Of a stretch of 23,805 nt of DNA, positions 7,352-15,609 are shown piece by piece; positions within the stretch are counted from its first letter, which is position 1, and each line of letters begins with the position of its first letter. Under the pieces are notes generated by a model, which was given only the letters and a program-made list of their open reading frames with translations, was not told the DNA's origin and searched no databases. Both the position numbers and the translations under genes were made by a program. Source of the DNA: CAZZCS01 sp964652645 (lineage in GTDB: Bacteria; Cloacimonadota; Cloacimonadia; Cloacimonadales; Cloacimonadaceae); assembly GCA_964652645.1 (NCBI GenBank), contig CAZZCS010000027.1, positions 1-23,805 on the forward strand. The letters run 5' to 3'.

Positions 7352-8806
7352 TCAATCTTTAATCTCGTAACGGACATCCAACATCTTTACAGCACGCACG
7401 TCGTCCACTCTGCGAACAGGGGTCGTGAGCGGTGCTTCATGGAGCATTTCCGGATTTTCTTTGCACTCCTGGGCAATCTCTATCATGGCAGCTGCAAAGG
7501 CGTCTATGGATTCTTTACTTTCGGTTTCGGTGGGCTCCACCATCAGGGCTTCTGGAATAATCAGCGGGAAATACACTGTGGGGGCATGATAGCCCTTGTC
7601 CAGCAAGCGCTTGGCTATATCCAGAGTAGAAACACCATTGGCCTTCTTCTGCCAGGTTCCATCTGCCACAAACTCGTGCATGCAGTACTCTGTATGCTCG
7701 ATATGATAATGTGGCAACAGCAGCTTCATCAGATAGTTAGCGTTTAGAATGGCATTCTCTGCCGCTCTTCTAATCCCTGATGGACCCAGCATTTTTATAT
7801 AGATATAGGCTCTCAGCATGATGGCGAAATTACCATAAAAGGTATGCACTTTGCCAATGCTGCTAGCTTCGTGGGCATAGTCAAAATAGTAGCCCTGCTC
7901 ACCTTTGGCAATCAGCGGAACCGGTAGATATGGAACCAGCTTCTCCACTACTCCGACGGGGCCACAGCCGGGGCCGCCACCACCGTGAGGGGTGCTGAAA
8001 GTCTTGTGCAAATTGTAGTGCATCACATCAAATCCGATCTTACCGGGTTGGACGATACCCATCAAAGCATTCAGGTTTGCTCCATCCATATACATCAGGC
8101 CATCGACACCATGAATAATCTCTGAAATTGCCTCAATCTGAGTCTCAAAGAGCCCCAAAGTATTGGGATTGGTAAGCATAAAGCCAGCGACAGAATCGTC
8201 CACAAGTTCTTTCAGCTTTTCCAGGTCGACACGTCCATCGGGCAGGGACTTGAGCTCTACCACGTCGTAACCCACCAAACTGCAGGTCGCAGGATTTGTC
8301 CCGTGAGCGCTGTCTGGAAGGATGATCTTGGTTTTATGAGTATTGCCTTTGGCATTATGATAAGCTTGAATGATCTTGATTCCGGCAAATTCGCCCTGAG
8401 CACCAGCTACAGGCTGCAGTGTAGTCTGAGCCATACCTGCGATCTCAGCAAGATCGTGCTGGAGTTCATAAAGGATTTCGAGCGATCCCTGCAGGGTTTG
8501 TAAATCCTGATAGGGGTGGATGTTGTTGAAGCAGGAATGCCGTACCAGAGCTTCGTGGATTTTGGGATTGTATTTCATGGTGCACGATCCCAATGGGTAC
8601 AGACCTTTTTCGATAAAGTGGTTCTTGTGGCTCAGCTCTATATAGTGCCGCATGCTATCAAGCTCGCTCACTTCCGGGAGCCTGGCTTTATCCTTTCTGA
8701 GGAATCTGGCAGATACACATTTTTCCAAAGGTGTATCTATCTCACGTGGGGGCAGGCTGCAACCGCTACGTCCAGGGACACTGTAATCAAATATAGTCTT
8801 AGACAT
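7352..8806 (-). CDS. gcvPB: Glycine dehydrogenase (decarboxylating) subunit 2
   Basis: C-terminal half of the two-part glycine cleavage P-protein, the PLP enzyme that decarboxylates glycine and passes the aminomethyl group to lipoyl-GcvH. The 484-residue length is normal for the split form. Visible features are KGLYPLGSCTMKYNP (67-81), AGAQGE (134-139), HGTNPAT (168-174) and the PLP lysine K268 in NLHKTF followed by the glycine-rich STPHGGGGPG. The start overlaps the gcvPA stop by 8 nt and has a strong AAGGAGGT 5 nt upstream, inside the end of gcvPA. The H and T proteins and the L protein are not in the window. Confidence 0.96.
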   Translation of the reverse strand: MSKTIFDYSVPGRSGCSLPPREIDTPLEKCVSARFLRKDKARLPEVSELDSMRHYIELSHKNHFIEKGLYPLGSCTMKYNPKIHEALVRHSCFNNIHPYQDLQTLQGSLEILYELQHDLAEIAGMAQTTLQPVAGAQGEFAGIKIIQAYHNAKGNTHKTKIILPDSAHGTNPATCSLVGYDVVELKSLPDGRVDLEKLKELVDDSVAGFMLTNPNTLGLFETQIEAISEIIHGVDGLMYMDGANLNALMGIVQPGKIGFDVMHYNLHKTFSTPHGGGGPGCGPVGVVEKLVPYLPVPLIAKGEQGYYFDYAHEASSIGKVHTFYGNFAIMLRAYIYIKMLGPSGIRRAAENAILNANYLMKLLLPHYHIEHTEYCMHEFVADGTWQKKANGVSTLDIAKRLLDKGYHAPTVYFPLIIPEALMVEPTETESKESIDAFAAAMIEIAQECKENPEMLHEAPLTTPVRRVDDVRAVKMLDVRYEIKD

Positions 8807-10145
8807 GGCTCACCTCCTTCAGTGCTGTTACCAGATCATCGAGATCGGCCTTGTTTTTCTTCTCCGTGACGGCGATCATAAGCATGTTCTCATGCCCAAA
8901 ACGCTTGAGATCGACTCCCGGGTAGATAGCCCTGGGCAGGAGTTTCTGAATGATCTTCTCCGGTGCGACAGGAGTCTTGACTACGAATTCCTTGAAGAAT
9001 TCAGCCTTGGGGAAGGCCAGCTCAAAGCCAGGTATTTTGGCGATTTCTGCGGCCAGATAATGTGCTTTGAGGGTGGATTGGGTGGCAACTTCGACCATTC
9101 CTTCCCGTCCCATGAGGCTCATATATACTGTGGCGGCAAGAGTGCAAAGCGATTGATTGGAGCAGATATTCGAGGTGGCTTTGTCTCTTCTGATGTGCTG
9201 TTCTCTAGCCTGGAGAGTGAGGGCATAGGCCCTTTTACCTTCCACGTCCAGGGTTCCGCCGACGATGCGGCCGGGCATCTGACGCGCCATATCGAGCTTG
9301 CTGGCAAAGAAGCCAAAGAGCGGACCGCCCATGTACATGCTATTGCCCAGGGCCTGGCCCTCGCCCACCACGATATCGGCTTTGTACTCGGCAGGTGAGC
9401 TCAAAATAGCCAGAGAGATGGGATCCACGACAGCGATAAACAGCGTCTTGGGCTGGCTGTGAATGATCTCTTCCAGGGCTTGCATATCTTCCAGATTGCC
9501 AAAGAAATTGGGACTCTGGATTACAACGCATCCGATGCTCTCGTCCAGCATAGCTGCCAGATCTTTGGCATCTGTAACTCCATCAACAGCCGGGGCAGTA
9601 AGCAGTTCGACCCCGATTCCCTCGGTATAGACCTTGATGACCTTGTAATACTCCGGGTGAAGAGTAGCAGGCAGAATCGCCTTTTTGAGCCGGTTTTTGC
9701 GCACAGACATGAGGATTGCCTCTGCGATTGCCGAAGCTCCATCATACATGGACGCATTCGCTATTTCCATGCCTGTCAGCTCGCAAATCATGGTTTGAAA
9801 TTCGTAGATAAATTGCAGAGTCCCCTGGCTCACTTCCGCCTGGTAGGGCGTGTAAGCTGTGAAGAACTCTGGCCGTGACACTATAGTATCCACAGCGGCA
9901 GGAATAAAGTGATCGTAAACCCCTGCTCCCAGGAATGAATTGGCACTGGCAGCACAGAGATTTTTACAGGTCTTTTCTGTGATGGAACGTGAAATTTCCA
10001 GCTCGGAGACTTCGTTCGCTATATCAAGCTGTCCCTTCAAACGCAGTTTCTCGGGAACTGCCTTGATCAGCTCGTCAAAACTGGAGACGCCAATCGCTTC
10101 CAGCATCTGTTTCTGCTGAAGCTCAGTTGTAGGAATATAAGGCAT
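8799..10145 (-). CDS. gcvPA: Glycine dehydrogenase (decarboxylating) subunit 1
   Basis: N-terminal half of the split P-protein, 448 residues, forming a complex with GcvPB. It starts MPYIPTTE, and shows the family segments FLGAGVYDHFIP and FFTAYTPYQAEVSQGTLQ, then ANASMYDGASA and a GTLDVEGKRAYALTLQ region. The open frame reaches 43 codons further upstream to 10274, but those residues look unlike the family, and AAAGGAG lies 5 nt before the ATG at 10145, so this start is chosen. The promoter at 10199-10226 would also fall inside the longer version. The leader is only about 45 nt, too short for a tandem glycine riboswitch. Confidence 0.95.
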   Translation of the reverse strand: MPYIPTTELQQKQMLEAIGVSSFDELIKAVPEKLRLKGQLDIANEVSELEISRSITEKTCKNLCAASANSFLGAGVYDHFIPAAVDTIVSRPEFFTAYTPYQAEVSQGTLQFIYEFQTMICELTGMEIANASMYDGASAIAEAILMSVRKNRLKKAILPATLHPEYYKVIKVYTEGIGVELLTAPAVDGVTDAKDLAAMLDESIGCVVIQSPNFFGNLEDMQALEEIIHSQPKTLFIAVVDPISLAILSSPAEYKADIVVGEGQALGNSMYMGGPLFGFFASKLDMARQMPGRIVGGTLDVEGKRAYALTLQAREQHIRRDKATSNICSNQSLCTLAATVYMSLMGREGMVEVATQSTLKAHYLAAEIAKIPGFELAFPKAEFFKEFVVKTPVAPEKIIQKLLPRAIYPGVDLKRFGHENMLMIAVTEKKNKADLDDLVTALKEVSHV

Positions 10146-10198
10146 TTTAGCTCCTTTGAGAGTCTTTATTTTTTGTATTAAACACAAGACTTTTCGCA

Positions 10199-10226
10199 AT
10201 GATATATAGCTCACCAAAAATGTCAA
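10199..10226 (-). promoter_or_regulatory. Sigma70-type promoter of gcvPA-gcvPB
   Basis: On the minus strand a consensus TTGACA (10221-10226) is followed after 16 bp by TATCAT (10199-10204), five of six matches to the -10 consensus. The predicted start is about 45 nt before the gcvPA ATG. Confidence 0.65.
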
Positions 10227-10304
10227 TTCTTTTGTGCTCCAATCTGGGGCGCTTATCTTTCCACGAGTACCCAAGCCTCAGTCGCTTCATGTAGCAAGAT
10301 GGTG

Positions 10305-10362
10305 ATAAAAAGGCGGTACTGCGACCGCCTGTACTCCCAAACCGCTGTTATAAAAGGCGGTA
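10305..10362 (+). repeat. Palindromic extragenic repeat with AGGCGGTAC units
   Basis: AGGCGGTACTGCGACCGCCT (10311-10330) is a hairpin with 7-bp arms, AGGCGGT and ACCGCCT. AAAAGGCGGTAC recurs some 45 bp later (ending at 10362) without its partner arm. The element lies in the divergent gap between gcvPA and the solenoid gene, outside both predicted promoters. The remaining sequence of this 380-bp gap (10146-10525) contains no gene that I can support. It is probably an extragenic repeat rather than a terminator, as no T-run follows. Confidence 0.55.
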
Positions 10363-10446
10363 CAGTGAAGCTCCGTCCTGCTCACTTTGGAGTTTTAATC
10401 GATCAGTCTGCAGGGGATAAGGGCGTGGGTTCCGTTCAGATTTAGC

Positions 10447-10476
10447 TTGACAGTAATGCACTTGTAAATGGCTATG
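10447..10476 (+). promoter_or_regulatory. Possible promoter of the 10526-16215 gene run
   Basis: A perfect TTGACA (10447-10452) is followed after 18 bp by GCTATG (10471-10476), a weak -10. It is the only consensus-like signal before the seven-gene run, whose first ATG at 10526 has AAGGAG 6 nt upstream. Confidence 0.35.
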
Positions 10477-10525
10477 GCATGTGAGTTGATATAAAATAAA
10501 ATTGATATAAATTAAGGAGCGAAGG

Positions 10526-11332
10526 ATGCTTACCATTGATTGGAAAGAAAGACTGAGAAAGGATGCAGAAGACTTTGTGACCCAGAAGCTACCCAATACT
10601 GACTATGATTTTGAGATAATATACAAGGCATACCCAGCGAGGGTCAATGGCAAGGTCCCAAATGAAGTTATCGCTTTCGTAGCACAGTGCATCGCCTCCA
10701 AAATTGGCCGTACAAACGAGCAATACATCCCCTTTTTCAGATATTTATGGCAGAAGAAGGGAGATTCTGGAAAGCTGGCTTTCACCTATATAATTTCAAA
10801 ATTCATCGGCAAGAAACCCGATGTGTATTTTCCTCACATCGAATGGGCGCTTCAGGACGCAGATTCTGCCAGTATCACCATGATTATCGACAGGATTCTA
10901 TTGCCCCTGATCAAAAAGCATAGGAACACCTATCTGCCCATGCTCTACACTTGGATAGGGCATTCCAATCCAGAGATTGCCCGGCTATCTATGAATGCGC
11001 TGATCAAGCTCATTAAAAAAGAAGCAGATTTGATCCCCATCATCCTGGAACACTTTATCCACCAGTGGAGCTATCCTCTTGACAGTCAATCTGCAAACCA
11101 CATCCAGCTCTTGAAAACCGTTGGCAAGCTGGATTGGAACCAATATCTTGCCGTGTATGAGGAGTACAAGACGACTCGCGATCCCCAAACAGTGGAAATC
11201 CTCTGTGGTTCCGTGTTTGATTTTGACCCACTGCTTTTGGAAGCGGTAGAAAACTGGACGCACAGCGGTAACGCCCGGGTCAAAAAGGCAGCTACTGCGG
11301 CCCTCAGAATCCTCAACAAGAAAAAGAAGTAA
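10526..11332 (+). CDS. HEAT-like alpha-solenoid protein, function unknown
   Basis: A 268-residue cytoplasmic protein with no signal peptide or membrane segment. The sequence is almost entirely predicted helix in roughly 35-40-residue units, for example AFTYIISKFIGKK, ITMIIDRILLPLIKKH and IARLSMNALIKLIKKEA, the last close to a canonical HEAT repeat, and it ends with another HEAT-like unit (ARVKKAATAALRILNKKKK). This resembles HEAT/Armadillo or DNA-alkylation-repair-type solenoids, which generally bind proteins or nucleic acid; no catalytic residues can be assigned. It is the first gene of the run, 15 nt before greA. AAGGAG lies 6 nt before the start. Function cannot be given. Confidence 0.7.
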   Translation: MLTIDWKERLRKDAEDFVTQKLPNTDYDFEIIYKAYPARVNGKVPNEVIAFVAQCIASKIGRTNEQYIPFFRYLWQKKGDSGKLAFTYIISKFIGKKPDVYFPHIEWALQDADSASITMIIDRILLPLIKKHRNTYLPMLYTWIGHSNPEIARLSMNALIKLIKKEADLIPIILEHFIHQWSYPLDSQSANHIQLLKTVGKLDWNQYLAVYEEYKTTRDPQTVEILCGSVFDFDPLLLEAVENWTHSGNARVKKAATAALRILNKKKK

Positions 11333-11347
11333 ACCAGGATAGGACAC

Positions 11348-11830
11348 ATGGATCTGAGTCAATTTATCACCAAGGCCGGAATGGATAAACTTCAGAAGAG
11401 AATAAACTTTTTGATGAATGAGGATAGGCCCGATATGCTGAAATCTCTGGTTCACGCCAGAGAAATGGGAGATCTGAGTGAGAATGCAGAATACAAAGCC
11501 GCCCGGGAAAGGCAGAGGTCTATAGACAGCGAGATTGACTATCTGCGCAGGCGTTCTTCGATCCTGAAGGTGGTGGATACAGACCCCTTCCCGCGGGATC
11601 TGGTGCGCTTTGGACTGCATTGCAATACCATCGATACCCAGACAAATGAAGAGCAATGGTACCATGTAGTGGGTGTAGACGAGCTCAATTTTCACGAAGA
11701 GGAAGGCGTTTTATGCGTCTCCGTAGCCGCCCCGATCGGAGCTGCCCTCCTGGGCAAGAAGGTGGGGGATCTGGCAGTCGTGAAAGCACCTATGGGTGAG
11801 AGAATCTTACAAATTACAGAAATTAGATAA
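11348..11830 (+). CDS. greA: Transcription elongation factor GreA
   Basis: A 160-residue Gre factor that reactivates backtracked RNA polymerase by stimulating transcript cleavage. The N-terminal coiled coil (about 1-78) carries the signature MGDLSENAEYKAARERQ, with tip acidic residues D42 and E45 matching D41 and E44 of E. coli GreA. The C-terminal FKBP-like domain ends PIGAALLGKKVGDLAVVKAP. The spacer between domains has an unusual stretch (TQTNEEQWYHVVGVDE) but the length is normal. Only a weak AGGA precedes the start, so translation may depend partly on the gene upstream. Confidence 0.93.
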   Translation: MDLSQFITKAGMDKLQKRINFLMNEDRPDMLKSLVHAREMGDLSENAEYKAARERQRSIDSEIDYLRRRSSILKVVDTDPFPRDLVRFGLHCNTIDTQTNEEQWYHVVGVDELNFHEEEGVLCVSVAAPIGAALLGKKVGDLAVVKAPMGERILQITEIR

Positions 11831-11848
11831 TATAAATTAGGAGATTGA

Positions 11849-13264
11849 ATGAAGAAGAAAGAGAACGCAAAAGCAGAACTGCTTTATGAGCGCAAGCACT
11901 TCTGGAAGGACGCAGATAGTTCCGAGCACAAAGCAGCCTTAGTCTTTGCCGATGGATACAAAGACTTTCTCAATTCTGCACGTACCGTAAGAGAGTGTAT
12001 CGAATACACTGTAAATGATTTAGCTAAAAACAAATTTGCCGAACTTCCTGCCAGGAAGACCCAGAAACGCGTCTTCAGTGTTTTTCGCAATAAGACTATT
12101 GCCATGGCCGTCATCGGCAAAAAGCCGATCTCTGAAGGCTTCAACATGGTCGCTGCCCACATAGACGCACCCAGAGTCGACCTCAAGCAAAACCCTCTGT
12201 ATGAGGATGCTTCCAGCAACATGGCTTGCATGAGAACTCATTATTATGGTGGGATCAAGAAGTACCAGTGGGTGTCCACCCCCCTTGCCCTACACGGCAT
12301 CGTAATCAAGAAAGACGGTTCGATTGTCAATATCAGCATCGGCGATAAGGACGATGAGCCTGTATTCATCATTCCAGATCTTCTCCCCCATCTTGCCCGT
12401 AAAGAGCAATATACCAAGAATTTAGCAGATGCAGTGGATGCTTCCCGCATGAACCTGGTCTTCTCTGGCATGGTCAATCCTGGAGCAGAAGAAAAAGAAG
12501 CGGCCAAACTCTTTGCCCTCGGTATCCTCAATGACAAATACGGTATCTGCGAAGCTGATTTCCTCTCTGCTGAGCTGGAGCTAATCCCAGCCACTAAGGC
12601 ACGTGATGCCGGGCTCGATAGCAGTATGGTCGTGGGTTATGGACAGGACGACAGGATTTGTGCCTATACCGGCCTGAAAGCTATGCTGGACAATCTGGAC
12701 AAGACTCCAGAACGTACCATGATAGTCTATTTTTCTGATAAAGAAGAGGTCGGCAGCCAGGGTAATACCGGTGCCCACTCTGTGTTTATCCAGGACTTCG
12801 TGGGCCAGTTACTCAAGCATAATGGCGAATCTGACAGCAGCACCAATCTGCGCAAAGCCTTTATGAACGCCCAGATCATCTCCGCGGATGTCACTGCCGC
12901 CATCGACCCCAATTACCCTGGAGTCCATGAAAAGCAAAATGCCGTGAGCTTCAATTATGGCGTCGGCATTGCCAAATTTACCGGAAGCGGTGGCAAGAGC
13001 GGTTGCAACGATGCTAATGCAGAGTTCACAGCCAAACTGATCCGTATTTTGGACGAGAATAAAGTCTTCTGGCAAATGGGAGAATTGGGCAAAGTGGATG
13101 AAGGTGGCGGTGGAACCATTGCCTATATCCTGGCAAACCTGGGCGCAGAAGTAATAGATTGCGGTACGGCTTTGATGGGTATGCACTCGTTGTACGAACT
13201 GTGCAGCAAGGCAGATCTCTATTCCACATATCGAGCTTATAAGGCTTTTATCGCCTCAAACTAA
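11849..13264 (+). CDS. M18-family aspartyl-type aminopeptidase
   Basis: A 471-residue cytosolic metallo-aminopeptidase of the M18 (aminopeptidase I) family, releasing N-terminal, often acidic, residues from peptides. Putative dinuclear zinc ligands are visible: H104 in AAHIDAPR with nearby D106, D267 in GQDDR, E299-E300 in DKEEVGSQG, the SADV aspartate region, and H446 in MGMHS near the C-terminus. Proteins of this family form large tetrahedral dodecamers. The start has GGAG 5 nt upstream. It sits between greA and the envelope lipoprotein genes with gaps of about 20 nt. It fits a peptide-using metabolism together with the M3 peptidase downstream. Confidence 0.93.
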   Translation: MKKKENAKAELLYERKHFWKDADSSEHKAALVFADGYKDFLNSARTVRECIEYTVNDLAKNKFAELPARKTQKRVFSVFRNKTIAMAVIGKKPISEGFNMVAAHIDAPRVDLKQNPLYEDASSNMACMRTHYYGGIKKYQWVSTPLALHGIVIKKDGSIVNISIGDKDDEPVFIIPDLLPHLARKEQYTKNLADAVDASRMNLVFSGMVNPGAEEKEAAKLFALGILNDKYGICEADFLSAELELIPATKARDAGLDSSMVVGYGQDDRICAYTGLKAMLDNLDKTPERTMIVYFSDKEEVGSQGNTGAHSVFIQDFVGQLLKHNGESDSSTNLRKAFMNAQIISADVTAAIDPNYPGVHEKQNAVSFNYGVGIAKFTGSGGKSGCNDANAEFTAKLIRILDENKVFWQMGELGKVDEGGGGTIAYILANLGAEVIDCGTALMGMHSLYELCSKADLYSTYRAYKAFIASN

Positions 13265-13285
13265 CCCTAATATACGGGAGTGCTT

Positions 13286-14284
13286 ATGAAGCATCTGATG
13301 ATAGCCTCATTGCTGGTATTTGTTTTGGCCGGCTGTGTATCGAACAAAGCCTTCGAGATCGAGAAGGCCAGATCTTTGGAAATGCAAAGACAGCAAGGAC
13401 TTCTAATGCAAAGATTGGAAGAAATGCGCAGTGAAATGCTCCAGGACAGGAACGTCCTCATAAAATATGGGTACGATACAGAGCAGCTCAAAAGGCAATT
13501 TGCCTCTGTGGATAGCCTGAGCAAGCAGGTCAACCGCGTGAACGACAATCTCTCCAAACAGGCAGAAAATCTGCTGGCATCACAAACCCTGGCAGAAGAT
13601 CTGAGATTTCTGATCAACCGGATCAGTACCCTTCAAGAGGAATTTGCAGACAACAACAGGCTCCTGATCGAGTTTCGCCAATCGAACGCAGACCATCAGG
13701 AATCCGTAAATCAACGTCTGGCAAATCTCGAGAAAGGTGTTCGCACTCCACCTGCCAAAACCAGCCCTCCCCCAGAGAAAACTATCCAGACTCCAGAGCC
13801 GGAGAAGGCTCCCCCAAAGCAGGAGAAACCCAAATCTGAGCCAGCTAAACAGATAGACCATACGGCCCCCATCCGGCTATCGACTGAGATCCCCAAAGCA
13901 GCCACTGTTTCCGAGCAGCAAGCCTACAACGATGCCAAGGCAGCGTATGACAGAAGGCAGTTTGATCGGGCAATCAGCATGTTTGATGAGTACTTGCGCC
14001 TATACCCAAAACAACCGCTGGCCGTGAATGCTCACTATTGGATTGGCGAATCTCACTATGCGATGCTGGATTACTCTGGAGCGTACCGGATCTTCAGGAC
14101 TTTAGCCACCAATTATCCAAGCTCTCCCAAAGCACCTGATGCTCTGGTCAAGATGTCTCTTTGTAGCTGGAAAATGGGTGATTTTACGGGTGCCAGACAG
14201 GATCTGATGCGAATAAAAAGCACCTACCCCGATTATGAAAGGATGAGCCTCGTAAATAAACTCTTGCAAGAGGTTCCAAACTAA
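13286..14284 (+). CDS. CpoB/YbgF-like TPR lipoprotein
   Basis: A 332-residue lipoprotein. The signal ends in LAGC with Cys17 the lipid site. A long coiled coil (about 20-150) is followed by a proline/lysine-rich linker (about 152-195) and a C-terminal TPR domain containing NAHYWIGESHYA and YPSSPKAPDALVKMSL, close to the YbgF/CpoB pattern. CpoB links peptidoglycan synthesis to outer-membrane constriction through the Tol system; E. coli CpoB is periplasmic and not lipidated, so this is a variant. A GTG six nt upstream (13280) is in frame, but GGGAG lies 5 nt before the ATG at 13286, favouring this start. No tol genes are in the window. The next gene starts in a TAATG overlap. Confidence 0.82.
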   Translation: MKHLMIASLLVFVLAGCVSNKAFEIEKARSLEMQRQQGLLMQRLEEMRSEMLQDRNVLIKYGYDTEQLKRQFASVDSLSKQVNRVNDNLSKQAENLLASQTLAEDLRFLINRISTLQEEFADNNRLLIEFRQSNADHQESVNQRLANLEKGVRTPPAKTSPPPEKTIQTPEPEKAPPKQEKPKSEPAKQIDHTAPIRLSTEIPKAATVSEQQAYNDAKAAYDRRQFDRAISMFDEYLRLYPKQPLAVNAHYWIGESHYAMLDYSGAYRIFRTLATNYPSSPKAPDALVKMSLCSWKMGDFTGARQDLMRIKSTYPDYERMSLVNKLLQEVPN

Positions 14285-14859
14285 TGAAAAGATACGTTTT
14301 CCTTGTTCTGTTGCTGTGTCTTAGTACCATTGCACTGGCCAGGCAGCAGGACAAGGAGATCAAACTTGTCTCTGAGGCCCTGGTCTCGATGATAGATACC
14401 AGCCAGCCCCTCTTTGTGGAGGTTCGGGCTGGAGAATGGAGTTCCAGGCTGGAGACCGAGATCCGGAAAGCGCTGCTCCTCAGAGGTGCAGATCTACGTG
14501 AGAATCTTCCCAGGCCTCTCTATGAAATCAACGAGGAGACTACTGGGGCGACTGATAACCTGAGTGCCTACGACCTTGTGACGGCAAACCTGGTCCAGAT
14601 AAATATGGATATTGACTGGGAGACCATCGAAGAAAGAAGGGTTTTCTCCTACCAATCCACCAGGGTTCCAGTATACAAATTTGAGGTTAAGACGATCCTG
14701 TTACCAAATTATCGTCTCTTGTCTCTGGCTTCGTATGTGCACGTCAGCAAAGACTCCCCGCGGATACAGAGCACCAATCATCGTCTCAAATGGTTTGATC
14801 CCGTGATTGCCACGGCAGCATTGGGCTCTCTAATCTACCTGTTGTGGACTACAGAATAA
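14284..14859 (+). CDS. Unknown envelope protein with signal and C-terminal anchor
   Basis: I do not recognise this 191-residue protein. Residues 1-19 form a signal peptide (KR, then a leucine-rich stretch, ALA-R), and residues about 172-189 (VIATAALGSLIYLLW) form a transmembrane segment that ends two residues before the C-terminus. The middle is a mixed domain likely to be in the periplasm, with an N-terminal pattern (helix, then LFVEVRAGEWSSRLETEIRKALLLRG) seen in some secreted assembly proteins. Its start shares one base with the CpoB-like stop (TAATG), so the two are probably translationally coupled. It lies 20 nt before the BamD-like gene, which suggests a role in envelope biogenesis; this is inference from position only. 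Confidence 0.8.
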   Translation: MKRYVFLVLLLCLSTIALARQQDKEIKLVSEALVSMIDTSQPLFVEVRAGEWSSRLETEIRKALLLRGADLRENLPRPLYEINEETTGATDNLSAYDLVTANLVQINMDIDWETIEERRVFSYQSTRVPVYKFEVKTILLPNYRLLSLASYVHVSKDSPRIQSTNHRLKWFDPVIATAALGSLIYLLWTTE

Positions 14860-14879
14860 GTAATAAGGAAAACTGATAA

Positions 14880-15599
14880 ATGAGAAAACTGCTCTATTTC
14901 TCTGTCCTGCTGATGATCCTCGTCAGCGGATGCTCAAAGAATAAAATTGAATTAAGCCCAGATCAGAAGTTAATCCAGGCAGATGAGCTCTTTGCTCGAA
15001 AGAAATACGCCAAAGCAGCCGCCCTTTACGAAGAAATATCGTTCGAACGACAATCTGCAGCAACTGCAAGAGCTATGATGAGACAGGCAGACAGCTATTT
15101 CAACATGAATAAATTCACCGATGCCAGGCTCAAATATAGCCAGTTCACACAGATGTTTCCAGATCATACAGAGGTTAGTAACGCCTTCTTCCGGATCGGA
15201 GTGTGCTTTTTCGAAGAATCTCTGCCGCCTCAGTACGACCAATCGGAGACGATACAGAGCATCGAGTCGTTCAAGCTTTTTGTCGATAAGTTTCCCTCGG
15301 ATGCACGCTTTACCCAGGCTGTAGATTTCATCCGCAAAGCTCAGTACAAGCTCCTCGAGAAAAAGTATCATAACGGCTATATCCATTTCAAAATGAAGGA
15401 TTACAGCGGTGCCCTGATGTATTTTGAAGAAATCACAGAACTGGGAAACATGGATCAACTGGACAAAATGTCAAACTACTACTCGGTCATAATCCTCTCC
15501 AGACAAGGCCTGAAAGCCGAAGCTAAGAGTTCCTTTGAGCGGTTGCGCACTCGTTATCCTGGAGCCAAAGAGACAAAGAGGCTCGCCCGCAGATTCTGA
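14880..15599 (+). CDS. bamD: BamD-like outer-membrane assembly lipoprotein
   Basis: A 239-residue lipoprotein, close to the 245 of E. coli BamD. The signal ends LVSGC with Cys18 lipidated. TPR-like helical pairs follow, including ADELFARKKYAKAAALYEEI (about 36-55) and the BamD-type segments MRQADSYFNMNKFTDARLKYSQF and HTEVSNAFFRIGVCFFEE, the C-terminal part adding ALMYFEEITELG. BamD works with BamA at the inner face of the outer membrane to insert beta-barrel proteins. AAGGA lies 10 nt before the ATG. The pairing with a CpoB-like gene and OmpH in the window fits an envelope role. A general tol-pal-type TPR lipoprotein is the alternative. Confidence 0.85.
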   Translation: MRKLLYFSVLLMILVSGCSKNKIELSPDQKLIQADELFARKKYAKAAALYEEISFERQSAATARAMMRQADSYFNMNKFTDARLKYSQFTQMFPDHTEVSNAFFRIGVCFFEESLPPQYDQSETIQSIESFKLFVDKFPSDARFTQAVDFIRKAQYKLLEKKYHNGYIHFKMKDYSGALMYFEEITELGNMDQLDKMSNYYSVIILSRQGLKAEAKSSFERLRTRYPGAKETKRLARRF

Positions 15600-15609
15600 G
15601 TCGCGGCTA

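Noticed and set aside
10146..10200. Glycine riboswitch before gcvPA
   Set aside because: The predicted leader is about 45 nt and lacks the conserved tandem glycine aptamer sequences.
10146..10274. N-terminal extension of GcvPA by 43 codons
   Set aside because: A strong ribosome binding site precedes the internal ATG at 10145, the extension is unlike the family and it would cover the promoter.
15535..15609. N-terminal extension of NadD by 25 codons
   Set aside because: It overlaps the end of bamD in another frame and precedes the usual NadD start.
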